Assembly (NCBI GenBank): GCA_903851195.1
Contig: CAINNJ010000008.1
Span: forward strand, 124,001-188,000
Source: an uncultured Acidobacteriia bacterium
GTDB taxonomy: Bacteria; Acidobacteriota; Terriglobia; Bryobacterales; Bryobacteraceae
DNA: 64,000 nt
Direction: 5' to 3'
The position numbers and the translations under genes were made by a program. The notes under the pieces are model-generated. The model made no database searches, was not told where the DNA came from, and saw nothing but the letters and a program-made list of their open reading frames with translations. Below are positions 1 to 8,930 of the stretch, in pieces; the first letter of the stretch is position 1, and each line of letters starts with the position of its first letter.

Positions 1-1355
1 TCCGCGATCCGGTTCTTGATGTCCTGTCTCGCATCGCACAGGTACTTCAGCGCCACGCGTTTGAAGACCTGTTTCTTCAGCGTCGGGGAGTCAATCCCCA
101 GATTCAGCAGATTCTGCGCGTCCTTTGCCTCCGAGCTGAAGTCCGCGATATCGAATTCGTCCAGGCCGGAAGCGTCGATCTGCAGATCGTCCAGCCTCGC
201 CGCCGCGACTGCAGTCAGCACGTTCCGCATGGAATCTTTCATGGTGTCCCCATAGGCCCGGAGGATTTCCTGCGTAACACTGAAATCCCACTGTTTGCTC
301 AGACCCGATTGCGCTGATCCGGAAGCATCCCCGGCCTGCTGCAACAGGTACGACACCCGATAGATCTCGTCTTTCAGCCGCGACAGATTTTCCGCCGCGA
401 TCTGGTAAACCTTGCCTTCCGGCTCGGACCAGCCAAAATTATCCTGCGGACCGAGTTGCACGTAGTAACTCTCGCCCACGATCTGGCTCCATTCCCGGTC
501 CGAATAAACCACCGGAGTAGCGAACAGCCCCATCGTCAATGCCCACCCAAGCGCATTGGCCTTATTGAAATGCTCCAGCTGCAGCAGCGCGGCTTTGTTC
601 GTCAGCCAAAGACCTTCGCTGACCCGAACCTCAAAAACCGGAACGCGTCCGATGCCCGCGAACCCGTGTCGACCCTGATCGATCAGCTCGACCTTGTTCC
701 CGGCGTTCGCGTCCTGCTGTTCGTAGATCTCATACTGTTCGCGATCGTAATAAATCCAGCGGGTCTTTTTCGTCCAGCCGAACGACCGCACGCTGTCCTG
801 CTTCAGACAGGAGGTGCGAATCACCACCCAGTCGAACGCGCCGTTCTCGTTCAGGCTCCAGTTGATGACTTCGTCGGCCGTGTAGCTCATCAGATACGCC
901 CGGCTTCGGCCCACAGCATCCTCTTCCGCTCTCGACAAAACAGGCTTGTCGGTTTTCGGAAAATCCACCACCACATAAGACTTCCCGCAAACCAATGCTT
1001 CGGTAATCTGATCCCTGAAGAACTGCGTCAGCGTCGTGCCGCGCAGGTCGCAGTTCTGCACGAACTGGCTGAAGAAACTCTTCGCCGGTTCACTTGCGCC
1101 CGTAAACTCCAGCACCGGCTCCTTCCGAACCAGCGTCGCCGTATACCAGTCGACAATCGACCCGATATAGTTCTCGTAAAAGACCCGCGTGAGCCGTTCG
1201 TGGTAGACTTCCATCGGCTCTTTATGCCGCCGCACCAGATACTCGGCCGCGTGCTGCCGGAACTGCTCTCCGCCCGCATACAGATCCCTGTAGCGGCGCC
1301 ACATCCCCGACTTCGCCGAGTAATCCGGATGTTCCTGTTCTATGTGTGAATTCAC
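1..1355 (-). CDS. Phage portal-like protein, C-terminus beyond window edge
   Basis: An open frame of 451 codons runs without a stop from a GTG at 1353-1355 to the left edge, so the C-terminus is missing. A CAGGG stretch lies just upstream of the GTG. The N-terminal part (YENYIGSIVDWY around residues 63-74, then alternating helical and beta stretches with many aromatic residues) has the look of tailed-phage portal proteins, which form the dodecameric ring through which DNA enters the capsid. Position is the stronger argument: it lies 30 nt after a clear large terminase on the same strand, the usual terminase-portal order. I recognise the family by context more than by a diagnostic motif; another structural protein is possible. 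Confidence 0.65.
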   Translation of the reverse strand, partial: MNSHIEQEHPDYSAKSGMWRRYRDLYAGGEQFRQHAAEYLVRRHKEPMEVYHERLTRVFYENYIGSIVDWYTATLVRKEPVLEFTGASEPAKSFFSQFVQNCDLRGTTLTQFFRDQITEALVCGKSYVVVDFPKTDKPVLSRAEEDAVGRSRAYLMSYTADEVINWSLNENGAFDWVVIRTSCLKQDSVRSFGWTKKTRWIYYDREQYEIYEQQDANAGNKVELIDQGRHGFAGIGRVPVFEVRVSEGLWLTNKAALLQLEHFNKANALGWALTMGLFATPVVYSDREWSQIVGESYYVQLGPQDNFGWSEPEGKVYQIAAENLSRLKDEIYRVSYLLQQAGDASGSAQSGLSKQWDFSVTQEILRAYGDTMKDSMRNVLTAVAAARLDDLQIDASGLDEFDIADFSSEAKDAQNLLNLGIDSPTLKKQVFKRVALKYLCDARQDIKNRIA

Positions 1356-1385
1356 TTATCTACCCTGAAATTGATCTCTCACTTC

Positions 1386-2666
1386 TCAAATCAACCGCAT
1401 TCCCCGCTCGCCGATCGTGTTCGTGGTGCTTTCCTGCCAGATCAGATATCCAAGAGCGTCCGACAGATGAGTCCTTCTTCGGTCCTTATCCTTATCAACC
1501 TGCACCGAATCTTCCTTGTAAGACACCTGCTCGAAATCCGCGATCAGTTCTTTGCATTTCGGATCCACCAGCAGCCTGACGTCCCCATACGCGTTCCGCA
1601 ACCGCGCATTCATCGCCGCTACGCGCTCGCGGACCGGTGGATTCGCCTTCGGCACGCGATACGTCACCTTCGCGCTGCGCGAACCGAAGAAATTCCGGAT
1701 CACCTGATAATCGGAAAACCCGGTCGTCTGCATCGCCGACCCGGCCGCGTCCCCGAAGACCACGATGCCGGAACGCGGAATGCCGAAGCGCCTTTCGAAC
1801 TCCTCGCACGCCTGCTCCGTCGACGCCCGGTGCAGCACAATCTCATCCAGCACCCGGATCTCGTCGTCCTTCATCTGCACCACCATGGAAGACATCGGGT
1901 CCACGTTGAAATCCACCGCCCAGCAGATCGCTCTGCCGGGGTCCGCGCCTATTCGCTTCACGTTCGTCTCCCGCGAAAAGGCCGTGTAAACCAGACCGCC
2001 CTTTTGATTCAGATAATCGCCCAGCACTTCCTGCCGGAAAAAGTTGTCGTCGTAACTCCCTTTCAAACGCTCATAAAAATCCGGAACCTGTCCCAGCAGA
2101 AAGCGGTTCTCATACGGCTTAGCCAGAATCGCCGCATAACCGGCCACCGGGTTCTGGATGAACTTCCTGTACACCCAATCAAAACCCTTCGGCGTCCACA
2201 CGGCGAACCCGCGCCGCACCGTCGCTTTCGGATCCCGCAAACGGCCTTCGAGCCGCAGCCAGGCGCCCTCCTGCGTGTAGGTCAGTTCGTCCAGTCCGAA
2301 CCAGGCCAGATTGGTGCCGCGCAACCGCTCGAACTCATCCACGGAACGCAGCAAAATCCGCGAACCGGTATCGCGCATGACAAGAATGAACTCCGACTTA
2401 TTCAGTTCGTAAGGAACATCATTCTCGTTCAGCACCTCCGTCAGCGACGCCAGCGTTGCATCCCGCAGCATCGGATAAGTCGGCGCGCCGATCAGCCCCG
2501 TCCGTCCCGGGTTCAAATAGCTCAGCCGGATCGCTTCCTGACAAAGCGCCTGACTCTTGCCGGAACCGATCGGTCCGGAAAATCCCTTAAAGGTTGCCTC
2601 GCAACTGTGAAACTCTTTCTGGCTTGGAAGAGGCGTGTACTTTATGAGTCGCTCAGAGTCTCGCAC
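1386..2666 (-). CDS. Phage terminase large subunit
   Basis: A 426-residue DNA-packaging motor subunit: the ATPase drives DNA into the prohead and the nuclease cuts it. The N-terminal ATPase has a Walker A motif GPIGSGKS (31-38, Lys37) and a Walker B segment LAWFGLDELTY (120-130) with Asp126-Glu127. The C-terminal half has an RNase H-like nuclease layout with acidic residues in AVDFNVDP (Asp252), VVFGDAAGS (Asp306) and HLSDALGY (Asp403). Length is typical of complete large terminases, so the gene looks intact. The start is GTG at 2664-2666, inside the end of the upstream small gene. With the portal-like gene it indicates a prophage or phage-derived module continuing leftward out of view. Confidence 0.9.
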   Translation of the reverse strand: MRDSERLIKYTPLPSQKEFHSCEATFKGFSGPIGSGKSQALCQEAIRLSYLNPGRTGLIGAPTYPMLRDATLASLTEVLNENDVPYELNKSEFILVMRDTGSRILLRSVDEFERLRGTNLAWFGLDELTYTQEGAWLRLEGRLRDPKATVRRGFAVWTPKGFDWVYRKFIQNPVAGYAAILAKPYENRFLLGQVPDFYERLKGSYDDNFFRQEVLGDYLNQKGGLVYTAFSRETNVKRIGADPGRAICWAVDFNVDPMSSMVVQMKDDEIRVLDEIVLHRASTEQACEEFERRFGIPRSGIVVFGDAAGSAMQTTGFSDYQVIRNFFGSRSAKVTYRVPKANPPVRERVAAMNARLRNAYGDVRLLVDPKCKELIADFEQVSYKEDSVQVDKDKDRRRTHLSDALGYLIWQESTTNTIGERGMRLI

Positions 2667-2878
2667 TCTTCACTCCATCGGACATTTATATGGACTGGCG
2701 GCTCCTCATTCGTCTCCTCCCGAATTTCCAGCAACCGGATGTAATCGGCTGCCTTCAGGCTCTCTCCTTCTTCCAGACTCTCCTCGAACCCGGCCATCGA
2801 ATCCGCGGCCAGACTCTCCGCCAACGAATCGATCGCCTCCGGTCCGGCAGTTTCCTGTATCCGGTGTTTTCCTCTCAT
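2642..2878 (-). CDS. Small hypothetical protein preceding the terminase
   Basis: A 78-residue acidic protein, rich in Glu and Ala, whose last 25 nt overlap the start of the large terminase, suggesting translational coupling. I chose the ATG at 2876-2878 because an AAGGGCGGAG purine-rich stretch lies directly upstream; the frame stays open to a TTG at 2905 (87 residues). Its place before a large terminase is where a small terminase subunit often sits, but no helix-turn-helix is obvious, so this is not asserted. Short length and biased composition leave some chance that it is spurious. Confidence 0.45.
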   Translation of the reverse strand: MRGKHRIQETAGPEAIDSLAESLAADSMAGFEESLEEGESLKAADYIRLLEIREETNEEPPVHINVRWSEECETLSDS

Positions 2879-3132
2879 CTCCGCCCTTAGTTCCTGCGAC
2901 CTCAAGGTGTTGTTCGGGGCGCAAACTCGCTTCCCTGATCGAAAGCTAACATCGAGGGTGGATAAAGCACCCCAGGCGGCCCCAGCTAAGTGGTTGATTT
3001 GAAAAGGAAAATTTCTGAAAGATTTTTGTTATCGTGTTACGGGACGAAAAACGGAGGTTAAAGCGGGCGGCTCAAAACATTGAGGAATCGGGCAGACGCC
3101 GAAGAGTGCGCCTGCCCGCGGGGAGGCGATTC
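2879..3132. other. Intergenic boundary between phage genes and chromosomal genes
   Basis: About 250 bases without a convincing gene, separating the phage packaging genes from an exported chromosomal protein. It contains a locally AT-rich patch around 2998-3040 in otherwise GC-rich surroundings, and the hairpin listed at 3090-3117. No tRNA, integrase fragment or direct repeat that could be an attachment site was recognised. Confidence 0.5.
3090..3117 (-). terminator. Hairpin after the Tat-exported propeller gene
   Basis: The arms 3090-3099 and 3108-3117 pair as a 10-bp GC-rich stem with one A-C mismatch and an 8-nt loop, 15 bases past the stop of the minus-strand gene ending at 3133. No T-run follows on the minus strand, so it is a weak terminator candidate. 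Confidence 0.35.
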
Positions 3133-4023
3133 TTACAACTTGAAATTACAGATATACCCGACGTCGTCGCTGAACCACATATAGCCGTCGTGGGTGGTGA
3201 CGCCGTGAATCAGCGGATCTTTTTCCGTGAGCTGGATCTTCTCGACGATCTCACCGGTCTTTCGGTCATGCCGGAAGAACGCGCGCCAGTTGCTGTCCGA
3301 GATCCAAAGGGAATCGCCCTCCCAGCCCACGCCATGAGCCCGGTTGCCCGGCAGATTCCACATCGCCTTCACGCGCCATGTTTTCGGATCCAGCACATAC
3401 GCGCGCCGTGAGGGCAGACAGGCATAGTAAAGCAGCCCGTCACGAATCTCCATTCCCTGCCCGCCCTCGCCGGAAAGACCGGTCGTTGCATCCGGCGCAA
3501 GCTGCCCGGGAGCCCGGCGAGGCCGATTGGCGCCGTTTGCCGCAACCGGTGCGGGAGCAGCCGCCGGCACAGCCGCCGCAAAGGGCGACTTCAACGGACT
3601 ACGCGCAGCCGGCGGATCGCCTTCCAGCGGATACGTCCGGCCCGCGCCCGGACACCAGTATTTCCCCAGGATCTTCCCGTCGCGAACATCGCAGCTGACA
3701 ATCAGACTGTTGTGAGTATCGTTGATCCACATCACCCCATCGGGATCGACAGTCAGTCCGCTGGCGCCGGCCAGTCCCGGCACCTGAAATTCGCGAATCA
3801 CCTTCCCGTCGCCAAACCCGATCAGAGAAACATAGTTCTCTTTCCCCTGATCGAGAACCCAAAGTCCCTCGCTGGTTGCCTGCAGACCATTGGGCGTGGG
3901 GTGAGGCGACCGGTAGACAATCTCCACCTTCCTCGATCCGCGCGATGGAATACCAGCCACGTCGATCCCCGAGGCAACGGCGGGAGCCGCTGCGGCGGCA
4001 AGCAAAAAATCTCTTCTCTTCAT
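3133..4023 (-). CDS. Tat-exported SMP-30/NHL-like beta-propeller protein
   Basis: A 296-residue protein with a twin-arginine signal at the extreme N-terminus (MKRRDF followed by an Ala-rich hydrophobic stretch to about residue 20), so it should be exported folded to the periplasm. The rest shows repeating propeller blades (GLWVLDQG, GVMWINDTHNS, GDSLWISDSNW, GYMWFSDD) of the kind seen in SMP-30/gluconolactonase and NHL-like proteins. A low-complexity Ala/Pro linker at about 150-180 interrupts the blades. No catalytic residues can be assigned with confidence, so substrate and activity are unknown; a lactonase or a purely binding propeller are both possible. It follows Oar-like receptor 1 by 36 bases and may be co-transcribed. 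Confidence 0.7.
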   Translation of the reverse strand: MKRRDFLLAAAAAPAVASGIDVAGIPSRGSRKVEIVYRSPHPTPNGLQATSEGLWVLDQGKENYVSLIGFGDGKVIREFQVPGLAGASGLTVDPDGVMWINDTHNSLIVSCDVRDGKILGKYWCPGAGRTYPLEGDPPAARSPLKSPFAAAVPAAAPAPVAANGANRPRRAPGQLAPDATTGLSGEGGQGMEIRDGLLYYACLPSRRAYVLDPKTWRVKAMWNLPGNRAHGVGWEGDSLWISDSNWRAFFRHDRKTGEIVEKIQLTEKDPLIHGVTTHDGYMWFSDDVGYICNFKL

Positions 4024-4059
4024 CGTGAACGGCTCCTGTGCCGCGGTTGTTACGAAAAC

Positions 4060-7000
4060 TCAGAAAGTCAGTTTCATCGACGCCTGCAGAATACGCGGAT
4101 CGCTGGCCGACGTAATCTGACCGAAATTACTGGACGAAATATTTGCCACCGGCAAGTTAAAGTTCAGGTGGTTCAGCAGATTGAACGCCTCCGCCCGCGC
4201 ATGCAGCGTAAGCCTCTCGCGCAGCCGGAATTCCCGGCTCAGCGCCAGATCCACGTCGAAGTAACCGGGCCCGCGCAGACTGTTATGCCCCGCGTTTCCA
4301 TACGTGCCCGTCAGGTTCGGCGCGAACAGCGAGGGATTGATGAACTGATACACCTTCCCATGGCTCTGACCCGTATAGGCCGTTGTCGAAACCACATTCG
4401 GGCGGTCGTTCCCGACACCCGTCAGCGAGTTATCTTTCCCGGAAACCGGATTGACCGGCAGACCGCTCTGATACCGCGCCAGCGGAGCCAGATTCCAGTG
4501 GCTGAGCAGATTAGACAGTATCCCGCCGTGCCCGTACTGGCTCACGTAAACCATGCTGAAGTTGAAAAGATGCGGAGCGTCGTAGCTGCACGGACCGTAG
4601 TCCCCGCGAACGTTGTTAGGATCCTGCACCACGCCGCCGCCCAGCGAAGTAACGGGAGCGATACCGAGGCATTTCGACCATGTGTAGTTCGCCAGCACCG
4701 TATAATTGTGCGCAAACCGGTGTTCGATGGACGTGAGCAAGCCATTGTAATTGGCATTGATTCCGTCATCCGCGATCACCATGGTCGAGTAATACTGGCC
4801 AACCGTCGGATTCGCCAGGGACAGCACGCGCCGGGCCTGCGTGTTACTGGTGCTGGAACACGCTTTGCCCGCGCACAGCCCGGGTATGTACACCGCGGGA
4901 TTCGTCTCATTCCCAATCCACAGATGCGACGTCTTGTTACCCAGGTAAGTCACCGACAACACCCAGTTATCGGCCAGACGATGCTGCACGCTCGCATTCC
5001 ACTGCACCACGTTCGGCGGCTGAATATTCGGCGGCAGAAAGACTTCCGCATTCGCCGGCGGGAAAGCGATGTTCTTACCGGGCGCCGGGAGCGGAAACGG
5101 ATTGCCGCCCGGAACGCTGCCCCACGGATTGCTGAACTGATACGGGCCGTTCGTATTCGTCACCTGCGGTCCGAACGGAGGATTCTGCGCCACCATGCGG
5201 TACGGAATAAATGTCGCCACCGAGTCGTACAGGATGCCCGCGCCCGCGCGCAGCGTCGTGTGGCCGTTCCCGTCGGGGTTGTAAACAAGCCCCAGACGCG
5301 GAGAGAAGTTATTCAGCTTACGCGCGGTAAACGAATTCGGAATTCCAGGATCGCCGTAAAAGAGAGATCCGGCCGGAGCGTTCACGTAAACCTGACTGAC
5401 TTTACCCGCATCGAACGCCGCGCGCGAAAAGGTGCTGCCCCGATTGAAGTGATCGTATTCCGGCAGAGTCGGCTCCCAGCGCAGCCCGGCATTCACCACC
5501 ATGCGGGAAGTCAAATGGAAAGTATCCTGCGCATACAGGCCGAACACGGTCTGGCGCAGGTCATTCAGTTGCGGCCCGCTCTGGCTGAAGGAATTCATCT
5601 TCCCGGTCAGGAAGTCCAGCAGCGGATCGTTGCTGTACTGGCCGGAAAAATTAAACACACCGTCGTCCTGATAGTGATTATTCTGCGTATCGCGCGTGCG
5701 CAGCAGATCGACTCCGAACGCAATCTGGTGCCTGCCGCGCACAATATCCACATCGTCCGCTTCCTGGAAACTGGTGATATTAAAGCTGCCCAGCGCGCAG
5801 GTCCCGCAACCCACCGCGAAGCCGCCGTTGCTCACCGCGACCTGGAGAAAGTCTTTCGTGCCCTGGTAAAGATTGGAAACACCAAGCGCGGTCGCGTTCA
5901 CGCCGTTCGAATTGGGTCCGCGGTCGTCCCGCCGGCGGCCCACCGTGAAGTGAAACGAATTCACCGTCGAAGGATTAATCGTGAACGTGTGCCCCAGAAC
6001 GAACGTTTGCGCCCGCTCTTCATTGCCGGACACGCTGGTGACCAGAATGTCATGCGGATCGAAGAATGCCGCCAGATGGTAGCCATCGAGGAAGTAACGG
6101 CCGTAAAGTGACTGCCGCGGGCTGATCACCCAATCGACGCGCGCCACATACTGCGATTCGTTCGATTGCACCGGAATCCCGTAGGAGGTCTTACCGCACG
6201 GATCCTGCGCGGCGGGGAGATATTTAGCCAGCGCGAGAGAAGCGGGATCGAAGCGGCTCACGGCGATCTGCTGTCCCGGCAGAGGCTGTCCGGTAGTCGG
6301 ATCGAGGATGGCGCGCGCCACTCCCTTGGCCTGACAGCCGGCGCCGTCCAGACCGCTGAAATCGCCCTGCAGCGCGGCGGCGGTTGGCACGAAAGCCGTG
6401 CTCGACGACGGATCCTGCCGGATGTCGGATTGCTGAAAGCCGCCAAAAAAGAACAGTTTGTCGCGGATGATTTTGCCGCCGATGGTGCCGCCGAACTGAT
6501 TGCGTTTGAGGCTGTCCTGGCGGGGCGCGAAGTAATTTATCGCATTCGCCTGCCCGTTGCGGATAAACTCGAACAGCCCGCCGTGCCAGAGGTTCGTGCC
6601 GGACTTCGTCACCGCATTCACCACGCCTCCGGGGTGCAGACCGTTGCGCGCCGGCAGCGTGCTCGTTTCCACGCTGAATTCCTGCAGCGCGTCGGGGAAC
6701 GGGAATGGCATGTTCACGTTTGTGAAGCTGTCGTTGTTATCGCCGCCATCCAGCAGATAGTTGGTCGAATTCCCCGCGCTGCCCGCGATGGAGATCGATT
6801 GCGAACTGAAGAAGCTCTTACTGCCCGTGTTCGTGCCGTCGCTGTGATTAATCGACGCGCCGGAGATCGTGATCAGCTGCGTCGGATCCCGGCCGTTCAG
6901 AGGCAGATCGACAATGCGCTGCTGGTCCACCACCTGCGAAATACTGCTCTGCTGCGTCTGCACCAGCGCGGCGCTCGCCTGCACTTCCACGCGTTCGGAT

Positions 7001-7356
7001 ACCGACCCGACCTTCATGTCGATATTGATCTGCACCTGATCGCCGACGCGCAGCAGGATGCCGTTCTGCACGTACGTCTGAAAGCCGGCGCTGGTCGCCT
7101 GCAAAGTATAGGCTCCAATGGCCAGACTCGGGATGGTGTACACGCCGTCCGCATTGCTTACCGCGGTGGACACCGACCCCGTCTCCACGCCGGTCATCCG
7201 GATCTGCGCCCCGGCGACGGAAGCCCCCTGTTCATCGGCAACACGGCCGTTGACCGAAGCGATGGACACCGCCTGCGCCAATACCGCGGGAGCCATTGCC
7301 AGCGCCGCGGCCAACGTAAACAATCTCACAGCAACAATCGAATTCCTCTTGAGCAT
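4060..7356 (-). CDS. Oar-like TonB-dependent outer-membrane receptor 1
   Basis: A 1098-residue outer-membrane protein. Residues 1-27 are a signal peptide ending ...PAVLAQ. A carboxypeptidase-regulatory-like (Cna-B type) domain follows at about 32-115 (VNGRVADEQGASVAGA), then a TonB plug-like region at about 130-240 (RIVDLPLNGRDPTQLI) and a long beta-barrel region ending in SMKLTF with a C-terminal Phe, as usual for barrel insertion. Such Oar-like receptors are numerous in Acidobacteria; their ligands are mostly unknown, and polymers or polysaccharides are often suggested. The start ATG has GGAGG 13 nt upstream, and a TACAAT on the minus strand (7399-7394) could be a -10 box. No adjacent exbB/exbD or binding protein is present. 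Ligand cannot be told from sequence. Confidence 0.85.
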   Translation of the reverse strand: MLKRNSIVAVRLFTLAAALAMAPAVLAQAVSIASVNGRVADEQGASVAGAQIRMTGVETGSVSTAVSNADGVYTIPSLAIGAYTLQATSAGFQTYVQNGILLRVGDQVQINIDMKVGSVSERVEVQASAALVQTQQSSISQVVDQQRIVDLPLNGRDPTQLITISGASINHSDGTNTGSKSFFSSQSISIAGSAGNSTNYLLDGGDNNDSFTNVNMPFPFPDALQEFSVETSTLPARNGLHPGGVVNAVTKSGTNLWHGGLFEFIRNGQANAINYFAPRQDSLKRNQFGGTIGGKIIRDKLFFFGGFQQSDIRQDPSSSTAFVPTAAALQGDFSGLDGAGCQAKGVARAILDPTTGQPLPGQQIAVSRFDPASLALAKYLPAAQDPCGKTSYGIPVQSNESQYVARVDWVISPRQSLYGRYFLDGYHLAAFFDPHDILVTSVSGNEERAQTFVLGHTFTINPSTVNSFHFTVGRRRDDRGPNSNGVNATALGVSNLYQGTKDFLQVAVSNGGFAVGCGTCALGSFNITSFQEADDVDIVRGRHQIAFGVDLLRTRDTQNNHYQDDGVFNFSGQYSNDPLLDFLTGKMNSFSQSGPQLNDLRQTVFGLYAQDTFHLTSRMVVNAGLRWEPTLPEYDHFNRGSTFSRAAFDAGKVSQVYVNAPAGSLFYGDPGIPNSFTARKLNNFSPRLGLVYNPDGNGHTTLRAGAGILYDSVATFIPYRMVAQNPPFGPQVTNTNGPYQFSNPWGSVPGGNPFPLPAPGKNIAFPPANAEVFLPPNIQPPNVVQWNASVQHRLADNWVLSVTYLGNKTSHLWIGNETNPAVYIPGLCAGKACSSTSNTQARRVLSLANPTVGQYYSTMVIADDGINANYNGLLTSIEHRFAHNYTVLANYTWSKCLGIAPVTSLGGGVVQDPNNVRGDYGPCSYDAPHLFNFSMVYVSQYGHGGILSNLLSHWNLAPLARYQSGLPVNPVSGKDNSLTGVGNDRPNVVSTTAYTGQSHGKVYQFINPSLFAPNLTGTYGNAGHNSLRGPGYFDVDLALSREFRLRERLTLHARAEAFNLLNHLNFNLPVANISSSNFGQITSASDPRILQASMKLTF

Positions 7357-7429
7357 AGGGAACCAGAAACCTCCGGGTGCTATCTGGGGAACGATTGTAT
7401 ATCGAACGGTACCGCGCTGTGTTGTTTTG

Positions 7430-8584
7430 TTAAAGCGCCGCCCGCAGCACGTCGCTAAGCTCGTCCTGTGTCAGCGGCAGAGGGTTCGCTTTCATACTGC
7501 CCGCCCGCTCCGCTTTGGCGCACAAATCGGGAATATCGTTTTCCCGGATTCCGTAAGTGCGCAGAGGCGGAATATCCAGTTGCCGCACCAGTGCCCGCAC
7601 CCACTCCACGCCCTCTTCCGGAGCCGCGGCTGCGTTGCCCGTGAAGATCGACGCGATCTCGCCGTACCGAACCAGCGCGGTGCTCTCCGGAGCGCGTTCC
7701 CGAAGGGCGCGGATGTTGGCCGCCATGCCGTGTGGCAGCAACGCCGCGCAGACCGCCCCGTGCGGCGCGGGAAACATGCCGCCCACCGGCGCCGCGAAAC
7801 CATGCACCACGCCGAGTCCCGCATTCGCCAGAGCAAGTCCCCCCAACAGACTCGCATAAGACATCCCGACCCTCGCCTCGGCATCGCGACCCTGCGCGCA
7901 AGCTCTCGGCAGAAAGCGCGCCGCCATCGCCAAACCATCGCGGCAGAATCCGTCTGTCATAGGATTCGCGCGCGCGCAAACGAACGGTTCCACTAACTGC
8001 GTCAGCGCGTCCAGTCCCGTCGAAGCCGTGTTGTCGCGCGGCAGTCCCAAAGTCAGATCGGGATCCACCAGCGCGATCCTCGGCAACATCAGCGGACTCC
8101 GCAGACTCACCTTGACACCATGCTCCGGCGAGCCGAGCACCGCATTGCGCGTCACTTCCGATCCCGTCCCCGCTGTCGTCGGGACCGCAATCACAGGCGC
8201 CGGAGCATTCGGCAGCGGCTTCCCGTGCCCGATGATTTCCAGATACTCGAAAATATCGCCGGAATTCGGCGCCAGCGCGGCAATGGCTTTCGCCGCGTCG
8301 ATCACGCTGCCGCCTCCGATCGCAATCACCACGTTCGATGCGGAAGCCCGAAGCAGTTCCGCGCCCTCCCGCGCCCGCGCCACGGTCGGCTCGCCCGCCA
8401 CGCCGAACAGGCTGCAGGTGAAGCCCGCGCCTTCCAGATCGGCGACAATGCCTGCGCGGCGGATCTTATCCCGACCGGTCACCACAAAGGCGCGCTTTCC
8501 GAATGGCTTCGCGAGCGCGGGCAGATCGCCGATTGTCTTTTGCCCGAAGACAATGCGTGTGGCCGTGGCGAACTCGAATCGCAT
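7430..8584 (-). CDS. Iron-type alcohol dehydrogenase family protein
   Basis: A 384-residue member of the iron-containing (group III) alcohol dehydrogenase family. The Rossmann-like N-terminal half carries GGGSVID (90-96) and PTTAGTGSE (135-143). In the helical half, metal ligands are normally Asp-x3-His...His...His; here Asp192, His261 (VVHGF) and His275 (PHGA) are visible, but the first His position is Gln196 (DALTQ). This Gln-bearing form occurs in some subgroups, so the enzyme need not be inactive, but metal and cofactor use may differ. Likely an NAD(P)-dependent alcohol/aldehyde oxidoreductase of unknown substrate; maleylacetate-reductase-like activity is an alternative. It starts 6 bases after the stop of the LsrG-like monooxygenase, so the two form an operon. 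Confidence 0.85.
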   Translation of the reverse strand: MRFEFATATRIVFGQKTIGDLPALAKPFGKRAFVVTGRDKIRRAGIVADLEGAGFTCSLFGVAGEPTVARAREGAELLRASASNVVIAIGGGSVIDAAKAIAALAPNSGDIFEYLEIIGHGKPLPNAPAPVIAVPTTAGTGSEVTRNAVLGSPEHGVKVSLRSPLMLPRIALVDPDLTLGLPRDNTASTGLDALTQLVEPFVCARANPMTDGFCRDGLAMAARFLPRACAQGRDAEARVGMSYASLLGGLALANAGLGVVHGFAAPVGGMFPAPHGAVCAALLPHGMAANIRALRERAPESTALVRYGEIASIFTGNAAAAPEEGVEWVRALVRQLDIPPLRTYGIRENDIPDLCAKAERAGSMKANPLPLTQDELSDVLRAAL

Positions 8585-8590
8585 GCGCGC

Positions 8591-8896
8591 CTACCAACTC
8601 TCGTCGCCAGGGAAAACGTTCTTGTACCAGCTGCGCGTGCGCGGCTCGGCCATCATCGGCGTCACCGTCTCGCTCCACCGGACGTAGTGCGCGGTCAGTT
8701 TATGGTCGGCCACCGCATCGTCGTCTTTATAAACTTCCCAGAGACTGAAACGATTCGGATCGTCGGCGTGCTGCAGAAAATCGAATCGCGCGATACCGGC
8801 TTCCTGCGCGCTGGCGCGAGCGTTCTCAATTGTCGCGGCGCGGAATGCTTCAAGGTATTCCGGTTTCACATGGATATTCACGTGGAGAATCAACAT
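8591..8896 (-). CDS. LsrG-like antibiotic-biosynthesis-monooxygenase (ABM) domain protein
   Basis: A 101-residue single-domain ABM protein, a dimeric ferredoxin-like fold. The pattern FDFLQ...DPNRFSLWEVYKDDDAVADHKLTAHY matches the LsrG/YgiN group, which includes the isomerase acting on phosphorylated AI-2 breakdown products and quinol monooxygenases. No lsrB, lsrK or lsrF genes are in view, so an AI-2 role cannot be claimed; a general quinone or aldehyde-processing role with the following alcohol dehydrogenase is equally possible. The ATG at 8894-8896 is preceded by GAGG at short spacing. It is the first gene of the pair with the dehydrogenase at 7430-8584. Confidence 0.75.
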   Translation of the reverse strand: MLILHVNIHVKPEYLEAFRAATIENARASAQEAGIARFDFLQHADDPNRFSLWEVYKDDDAVADHKLTAHYVRWSETVTPMMAEPRTRSWYKNVFPGDESW

Positions 8897-8930
8897 ACCT
8901 CATCATGATCCTACGCGCGAATCGCCGGTC

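Noticed and set aside
3712-6111. 799-codon open frame on the plus strand opposite Oar-like receptor 1
   Set aside because: Arg/His/Pro-rich antisense shadow typical of GC-rich DNA; the minus-strand receptor is a clear family member. The same applies to 9878-12325 (opposite glgP) and 26507-29713 (opposite receptor 2).
8591-8896. Dedicated AI-2 processing (true LsrG)
   Set aside because: No other lsr genes nearby; only the ABM subgroup resemblance is supported.
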